A stretch of 10,243 nucleotides of DNA from an uncultured Ruminococcus sp. (lineage in GTDB: Bacteria > Bacillota > Clostridia > Oscillospirales > Ruminococcaceae), in the NCBI GenBank assembly GCA_947176565.1, contig CAMWRC010000025.1, positions 1-10,243 on the forward strand. Reading direction: 5' to 3'. Positions 6,399-10,243 of this stretch are shown piece after piece; the stretch's first letter is position 1, and each line of letters starts with the position of its first letter. The notes beneath the pieces are model-generated. The model was not told the origin of the DNA. It did not search any database and worked only from the letters and a program-made list of their open reading frames with translations. Both the position numbers and the translations under genes were made by a program.

Positions 6399-6845
6399 TC
6401 ATAATTTGTTTTCGGTAAGTATTTCATATGCATGAGTATATTTTTCTTTCCAGTATGCGCGCTTATATTCGGGAATATCATCTGTATTTAAAAGACGGCT
6501 CTGGTCTAAGTTATGGGTAAGGTCGGCGATTTTCACAAGCTTTGCATACGGATTTGTTTTCAGCCGTCTTATATAGTCAAAATAATCTTCTTTTCCGTTA
6601 TATGTCAGGAGCTTTACTGCTTCTGTGATTTCCGGCGGGAATTTATTTTCAAGTTCATGGATAGTTATATCCGTATCTTCAACGACATCATGTAGAAGAG
6701 CAACACATACTGATATTTCATCGTTCATCTGTTCTGCAAGATGATAAGGGTGAAATATGTATGGAAAACCGCTTTTGTCATGCTGTCCGTGATGTGCATT
6801 GCAGGCTATGAGCATTGCCTTTTTTGTGAGTTCCGTGTAAATCAT
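6399..6845 (-). CDS. Small HD-domain hydrolase of the SpoT/MESH1 type, likely (p)ppGpp hydrolase
   Basis: The 148-residue protein is a stand-alone HD domain. It carries the RelA/SpoT hydrolase signatures: AHHGQ (17-21), SGFPYIFHP (25-33), LLHDVVEDT (50-58, with the HD pair at 52-53 and the ED pair at 56-57) and KIADLTHN (105-112, metal-ligand Asp 108). His 18, His 52, Asp 53 and Asp 108 would hold the Mn2+ ion. No synthetase, TGS or ACT domain is present, so it should only break down (p)ppGpp or a related nucleotide 3'-diphosphate in the cytoplasm. I chose the ATG at 6845 because AGAGGTG (6855-6861) lies 9 bases upstream. The GTG at 6857 overlaps that ribosome site. The exonuclease gene lies 131 bases upstream on the same strand, so co-transcription is possible but not shown. 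Other substrates cannot be excluded. Confidence 0.85.
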   Translation of the reverse strand: MIYTELTKKAMLIACNAHHGQHDKSGFPYIFHPYHLAEQMNDEISVCVALLHDVVEDTDITIHELENKFPPEITEAVKLLTYNGKEDYFDYIRRLKTNPYAKLVKIADLTHNLDQSRLLNTDDIPEYKRAYWKEKYTHAYEILTENKL

Positions 6846-6904
6846 TTTACAAATCACCTCTGAATCTTTTTTAATCTGATTACGGCAAAATTTTTATGTT
6901 TCTA

Positions 6905-6933
6905 TAGACATTCAGGAAAAAAAGTGATATAAT
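6905..6933 (+). promoter_or_regulatory. Candidate antisense promoter between two minus-strand genes
   Basis: TAGACA (6905-6910) and TATAAT (6928-6933) with a 17-bp spacer match the sigma-A consensus at 11 of 12 positions on the plus strand. Transcription would start near 6940 and run antisense into the 3' end of the exonuclease gene. No convincing plus-strand coding region begins here, so a non-coding antisense transcript is the likeliest product if the promoter is active. Confidence 0.5.
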
Positions 6934-6976
6934 GTTACTGCTGATTGAACCTTCGCTTTTTGAGATACAAAATATA

Positions 6977-7915
6977 TTATGTCTGCTGAGCGGTTTCGAT
7001 TATAAAATCAGAAAAATCCTTTACAGAGAAAAATTTTACTTCGAGAGAACCGACGCATTTTTCCGGAGCATATTTTTCTTTCGGGATTATAATAAGTTTT
7101 TTGGGATATTTTACATACAGGAAGTCTGTGGCATCAGGATATTTTTTTATTGCTTTAAGAATATTGCAGCGTATATATATGAACTGATTCTTCTGTTTTT
7201 CGTCAAGAATATCAAATATTATCTGTTCGCTCTCCGTCAGCGGAACGGCAAATGCAGCCTTTCTTCTGTTTTCGTCAATAGCGTACCGTGCGGCTTCAAT
7301 TCTTGTGCGTCTGCTCTCCGCGAGTTTTATAAATTCCGGTCTGTTGAAAAAATCTGTAGTATATACTGATTTATGGACTGTATATAGAGCCATAGCGTCT
7401 ATCAGTGCATTATGAAAGCTGCCGTTTTCGGGAGTATATCCGAATGCCATTGCAAGCTCCTGAATATTCACAGCTTCGGGAAGTTTCATTTTTTTCACCA
7501 TATTCTGCTGAATATCGCATATGCTGTTCTGTATTGTCTGGATATTTCTGTATCCTTTACCACATTTGCGGTGCTGTTTCAAGTCTGAAATAAGACCAAG
7601 TCTGTCGAAATTCCCCCAGACGCGGAGCTTATTTATTCTGTATTTTTGAATAAGTCTCACAGCTCTGCCGAGTACAATTTCGCTGTCGGCGGAGCGGTCT
7701 ATTTCTTCCTGAGTAAGATGAGTAAGGTCGCAGCAGCGTTTTTGTAGAACGGGAAAAAGATTTGGCTTTGCAGTTGAATAGTATCTGTCAACTATATTGT
7801 ACTTACTGTCGCATACTACAAGTCCGATAGACAGCATTTCGGATTTCATTCTTGTTATTTGTTCTCCGCAGGTAAATTCAAAATCAGCAAAGCACATATA
7901 TTTTTCATCATACAT
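6977..7915 (-). CDS. DEDDh-family 3'-5' exonuclease with an uncharacterised C-terminal extension
   Basis: The 312-residue protein has the three exonuclease motifs of the DnaQ/ERI-1-like class. Motif I is ADFEF (Asp 11 and Glu 13). Motif II is WGNFD (Asp 104). Motif III is HNALIDA (His 168, Asp 173), which marks the DEDDh type. It should remove nucleotides from the 3' end of DNA or RNA using two metal ions; the natural substrate is not evident. Residues about 200-312 lie beyond the nuclease fold. They begin with a basic helix and contain a predicted alpha/beta region I do not recognise, which might bind substrate. I chose ATG 7915 because GAGGTGA lies 5 bases upstream; an in-frame extension to 7972 would run through the promoter -10 box. 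The gene diverges from the AraC-family regulator. No clear terminator follows it. Confidence 0.85.
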   Translation of the reverse strand: MYDEKYMCFADFEFTCGEQITRMKSEMLSIGLVVCDSKYNIVDRYYSTAKPNLFPVLQKRCCDLTHLTQEEIDRSADSEIVLGRAVRLIQKYRINKLRVWGNFDRLGLISDLKQHRKCGKGYRNIQTIQNSICDIQQNMVKKMKLPEAVNIQELAMAFGYTPENGSFHNALIDAMALYTVHKSVYTTDFFNRPEFIKLAESRRTRIEAARYAIDENRRKAAFAVPLTESEQIIFDILDEKQKNQFIYIRCNILKAIKKYPDATDFLYVKYPKKLIIIPKEKYAPEKCVGSLEVKFFSVKDFSDFIIETAQQT

Positions 7916-7960
7916 AAATTTCACCTCATATAAAAAAATTCCGACATTATTCTGTACATA

Positions 7961-7989
7961 ATTATACCACATTTTTTTGAAGATTGCAA
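7961..7989 (-). promoter_or_regulatory. Sigma-A promoter of the exonuclease gene
   Basis: On the minus strand TTGCAA (7989-7984) and TATAAT (7966-7961) are separated by 17 bp, with a TG just before the -10 box. The start of transcription is expected near 7954, leaving a leader of about 38 nt ahead of ATG 7915. Confidence 0.75.
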
Positions 7990-7997
7990 TACTTTTG

Positions 7998-8027
7998 GTG
8001 ACAATACCACAGGAATCAATACATAAT
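7998..8027 (+). promoter_or_regulatory. Candidate promoter of the AraC-family gene
   Basis: GTGACA (7998-8003) and CATAAT (8022-8027) lie 18 bp apart. The start would be near 8034, so the AGGGGGA ribosome site (8033-8039) would sit at the extreme 5' end. The -35 box lies 8 bp from the -35 box of the divergent exonuclease promoter. A short TGGT/ACCA inverted repeat (7996-7999, 8006-8009) overlaps it and could be part of an operator. Confidence 0.5.
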
Positions 8028-8046
8028 ATTTCAGGGGGACTGCCGT

Positions 8047-8814
8047 ATGTTCATAAATAATGATGATAATATGTCTGCACATTTTTTCCTGCATCGTGAA
8101 GAAGGGTTTGAGTATGCTCCTTTTGACCGTGAAATGGCATTTTATGAGAGTATATGCGCCGGCGATATGGAGCTTGTGAGATTATATGCCGAACCGCTTT
8201 TCTGCGACGGCTGCGGTACTCTGAGCCGTGACCCTGTAAGAAACATAAAATATCATTTTGTAGTTTCGACTGCTCTTATTGCCCGTGTGTGTATCGGTTC
8301 CGGATTGTCGCCGGAGGAATCCTACAGCATAAGCGACGTGTATATCATGAAAGCTGATGAATGCGCTACGGTTGAGGGTGTGCGCGAACTTCACTGGAAA
8401 ATGATAGAGACATACACGGAAAAAATGCACAGACTGAAAGGAAGCACTGTATTCTCGAAGCGTATTATATGCGCTATGGAATATATAAGCGAACATCTTC
8501 ACGATCGTATAAGGATTGGGGAAGCAGCAGAATATCTTAAAATCACGACTGCATATCTTTCAAGGCTATTCAAAATAGAAACAGGCGTGACGTTTACGGA
8601 ATACGTCAACCGTCGGAAAATAGAAGAAGCTACAGGACTTCTGCGCTATTCTGAATACAGCGACCTTGAAATAAGCAGTATTATGGGATTCAGTTCGCAG
8701 AGTTATTTTATCAAGATATTCAAAAGATTCACAGGAATGACCCCCAGCGAATATAAAAAAAGATACAGAATCCCTGAAATGAAACCGTCAGTATGGAAGC
8801 CGGAAAAAAAATGA
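8047..8814 (+). CDS. AraC-family transcriptional regulator
   Basis: The 255-residue protein ends in a standard AraC/XylS DNA-binding domain (about 138-241). The first helix-turn-helix covers about 157-178 (GEAAEYLKITTAYLSRLFK). The second covers about 205-228, with the signature IMGFSSQSYFIKIFKRFTGMTPSEYKK. The N-terminal 130 residues are not a cupin. They follow a pattern I associate with a group of Firmicutes AraC proteins: an FDREMAFYESICAGDMELV helix, then NIKYHFVVSTALIAR and a helical SDVYIMKADECATVE segment, probably an effector or dimer domain of unknown ligand. The ATG follows AGGGGGA at 7 bases. It diverges from the exonuclease gene and lies just upstream of the repeat-protein gene. 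Its targets are unknown; self-control and control of those neighbours are inference. Confidence 0.93.
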   Translation: MFINNDDNMSAHFFLHREEGFEYAPFDREMAFYESICAGDMELVRLYAEPLFCDGCGTLSRDPVRNIKYHFVVSTALIARVCIGSGLSPEESYSISDVYIMKADECATVEGVRELHWKMIETYTEKMHRLKGSTVFSKRIICAMEYISEHLHDRIRIGEAAEYLKITTAYLSRLFKIETGVTFTEYVNRRKIEEATGLLRYSEYSDLEISSIMGFSSQSYFIKIFKRFTGMTPSEYKKRYRIPEMKPSVWKPEKK

Positions 8815-8819
8815 TTTGC

Positions 8820-8838
8820 GGATTTTCAGAAAAAATCC
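8820..8838 (+). repeat. Short hairpin after the AraC-family gene, abutting the next promoter
   Basis: GGATTTT (8820-8826) pairs with AAAATCC (8832-8838) around a 5-nt loop, 6 bases after the AraC stop. No T-run follows, so it is at best a weak terminator. It ends one base before the -35 box of the next gene. Nearly the same string occurs at 6095-6111 in the pectate lyase leader. Confidence 0.5.
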
Positions 8839-8839
8839 A

Positions 8840-8868
8840 TTGACTTATGAGATGCATTGTAGTATAAT
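8840..8868 (+). promoter_or_regulatory. Near-consensus sigma-A promoter of the repeat-protein gene
   Basis: TTGACT (8840-8845) and TATAAT (8863-8868) are spaced by 17 bp and match the consensus at 11 of 12 positions. Transcription should start near 8875, giving a leader of about 64 nt before the AGGAGG ribosome site and the ATG at 8939. Confidence 0.83.
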
Positions 8869-8938
8869 ATTGATGTGTGGATTTTTTATGATTTAAATAA
8901 GTTCCTGCATTTCCAAATAATGAAAATAGGAGGATAAT

Positions 8939-10243
8939 ATGGGTAAAAACAGAAATTTTTTTGTCTGTGCTGCCGCCGCTGCTCTCTGTATGGCAGCAGC
9001 TTTGCCGGCAGCAGTGTGTGCAGCCGATTCAGATGATTCCGAGGAGGTTATAGTTTCATATGAAACTACAGTTGCAGCAAATACAACGACTGTTCCGGCT
9101 GAAATCACAGCAGTATCAGATGATACAACAGAACCGTCCGCCGGAGAAGATGACCGGAATCAGGAATATTCAGAAGAATGGGTTACAGATGATGACGGCA
9201 GAATATATTACTATGGAACAGACGGAGAAAAAGTAACCGGCGTTCAGGAGATTGATGGCGAAATATATCTTTTCTCAAAAAACGGAGTTTTGAAAACTGG
9301 TTGGAGAACAGTTGACGGAAAACGACGTTTTTATGATATGAAAACCGGAAAGCCGGTATATGGCTGGTTTGAATACTGCGGAAAGAAATACTATATCGAG
9401 CCGGAAAAAGGAAAGCTTTCAGATGAGATTTTTGCTGACGAAAACGGAGATATGTATATTTTCAGCGATAAGGGAAATATCGTAAAGGACGAGGGATTCA
9501 TCGAATATGACAGCAGTACATATTATGTTACAGAGGACGGTACTCTTGCAGACGGTGAAATCATGGCTGATGGAGTTCCGTATATATTTGATAATGACGG
9601 AATCCAGAAAAAAGGCTGGGAAACTGTTTTCGACAAAAGATATTACTATGATACAGAAACCGGAAAACTTATGACCGGTCTGGTGGAAATTGACGGAAAT
9701 TATTATTACATAAGCGCAGAAAACGGAATGGCTACCGGCGTAGTGGAGATTTCCGGTACGGAATATATGTTTTCATCCGATACCGGTATTCTTGAAACCG
9801 GCTGGATAACAATAGATGATAATATCAGATATTTCTATAATGACTCTACATTCGCAAAGGGAATTACTGAAATTAACGGTGTGAATTATCTTTTCGGCAG
9901 TGACGGACGTCTTTTGCAGGGATTTAATACAGTCGGAGGAATTGTATATTATGCTGATAAATCCGGAAAAGTATGTACGGGATTTATGACAGTAGAGGAC
10001 GATACGTACTGTTTCGGGGACGATTTTGCGATGCAGACCGGATTTATCGAAAATGACGGAGCAAAGTATCTTTTCGGCAATGACGGAAAAATGGCAAAGG
10101 GATTTGCAGATTATGACGGAAACAGGTACTATTTCGATAAAGACGGAAAAATGCTTACCGGCAGACTTCTTATAAACGAAAAAAAATACTTTTTTGCCGA
10201 TGACGGTACTATGCAGTTCGGCTGGATAACTGTTGATGCTGTC
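8939..10243 (+). CDS. Secreted protein with cell-wall/choline-binding-like repeats, 3' end beyond the window
   Basis: The frame is open from ATG 8939 to the window end, 435 codons without a stop. AGGAGG (8928-8933) lies 5 bases upstream. Residues 1-28 form a signal peptide (basic MGKNR, an alanine-rich core, cleavage near VCA). Residues about 29-80 are a Thr/Ser/acid-rich spacer. From Trp 81 the protein is a run of about 17 repeats of roughly 20 residues, each with an aromatic pair, a turn such as DGKMLTG or DGRLLQG, and an EIDG-like end. This is the CW_binding_1/glucan- and choline-binding repeat pattern of Firmicutes surface proteins, so it should fold as a beta-solenoid that binds cell-wall or polysaccharide groups outside the cell. 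Related proteins often carry a catalytic domain at one end; none is visible in the N-terminus, so it may follow downstream. Its full function is unknown. Confidence 0.9.
   Translation, partial: MGKNRNFFVCAAAAALCMAAALPAAVCAADSDDSEEVIVSYETTVAANTTTVPAEITAVSDDTTEPSAGEDDRNQEYSEEWVTDDDGRIYYYGTDGEKVTGVQEIDGEIYLFSKNGVLKTGWRTVDGKRRFYDMKTGKPVYGWFEYCGKKYYIEPEKGKLSDEIFADENGDMYIFSDKGNIVKDEGFIEYDSSTYYVTEDGTLADGEIMADGVPYIFDNDGIQKKGWETVFDKRYYYDTETGKLMTGLVEIDGNYYYISAENGMATGVVEISGTEYMFSSDTGILETGWITIDDNIRYFYNDSTFAKGITEINGVNYLFGSDGRLLQGFNTVGGIVYYADKSGKVCTGFMTVEDDTYCFGDDFAMQTGFIENDGAKYLFGNDGKMAKGFADYDGNRYYFDKDGKMLTGRLLINEKKYFFADDGTMQFGWITVDAV
9179..10243 (+). repeat. Array of about 17 diverged cell-wall-binding repeats
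   Basis: The protein repeats are about 60-65 bases each and clear at protein level but much less so in DNA. Examples are YLFGSDGRLLQGF, YLFGNDGKMAKGF and YYFDKDGKMLTG. Units 4 and 5 are the most altered, with the usual TG/KG turn lost. Late units (12, 15, 16) are most alike, suggesting recent local duplication there. The array continues past the window. Confidence 0.85.

Noticed and set aside
6932..7369. Plus-strand 145-codon open frame just after the antisense promoter
   Set aside because: It lies antisense to the exonuclease motif-bearing gene, lacks a ribosome site, starts inside the -10 region and gives a Phe/Tyr-rich protein typical of a shadow frame.
7916..7972. 57-base in-frame N-terminal extension of the exonuclease
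   Set aside because: It would start within the promoter, about 18 bases upstream of the predicted transcription start, and the strong GAGGTGA site points to ATG 7915.
8893..9108. Minus-strand 71-codon open frame
   Set aside because: It is antisense to the signal peptide and Thr-rich spacer of the repeat protein and has no ribosome site.

Overview
The window looks like a chromosomal segment of a low-GC Gram-positive gut or rumen anaerobe, most likely a Ruminococcus-like member of the Oscillospiraceae. The strongest clues are a secreted pectate lyase with ricin-type lectin domains, a Thr-rich linker and a C-terminal type I dockerin, a secreted protein made of cell-wall/choline-binding-like repeats, AGGAGG-type ribosome binding sites and near-consensus sigma-A promoters. 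The taxonomic call is inference from gene content. No mobile element, tRNA, rRNA or CRISPR array was seen.

Region 1 (1-2620, + strand). About 336 bases without an obvious gene hold promoter-like boxes, a structured RNA with features of 6S RNA (about 73-190) and a clean intrinsic terminator (291-315). The terminator lies just ahead of the ribosome binding site of a three-gene operon. Gene 1 appears to start at CTG and fuses an FUSC/aromatic-acid-exporter-like membrane domain to a Cof-type HAD domain whose nucleophile and lysine are replaced. Genes 2 and 3 are azlC and azlD, a branched-chain amino acid exporter pair. Both junctions are ATGA overlaps, so the three proteins are probably made together.

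Region 2 (2621-3131, + strand). A small AT-rich gene of unknown function has its own near-consensus promoter and is followed by a perfect 13-bp terminator hairpin.

Region 3 (3161-6398, - strand). A 963-residue pectate lyase is transcribed from a perfect-consensus promoter (TTGACA, 17 bp, TATAAT) through a leader of about 200 nt. The leader contains competing hairpins, and a palindrome lies just upstream of the -35 box.

Region 4 (6399-8814). On the minus strand lie a small SpoT/MESH1-like HD hydrolase, probably acting on (p)ppGpp, and a DEDDh 3'-5' exonuclease. An AraC-family regulator diverges from the exonuclease over a compact back-to-back promoter region.

Region 5 (8815 to the end, + strand). 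A consensus promoter drives a secreted protein with about 17 tandem repeats of roughly 20 residues. It runs off the window, so its C-terminal function is not visible.

Together the window mixes amino-acid/aromatic efflux, stress-nucleotide turnover, and surface or plant-polysaccharide functions. The AraC regulator is a possible but unproven controller of its neighbours.
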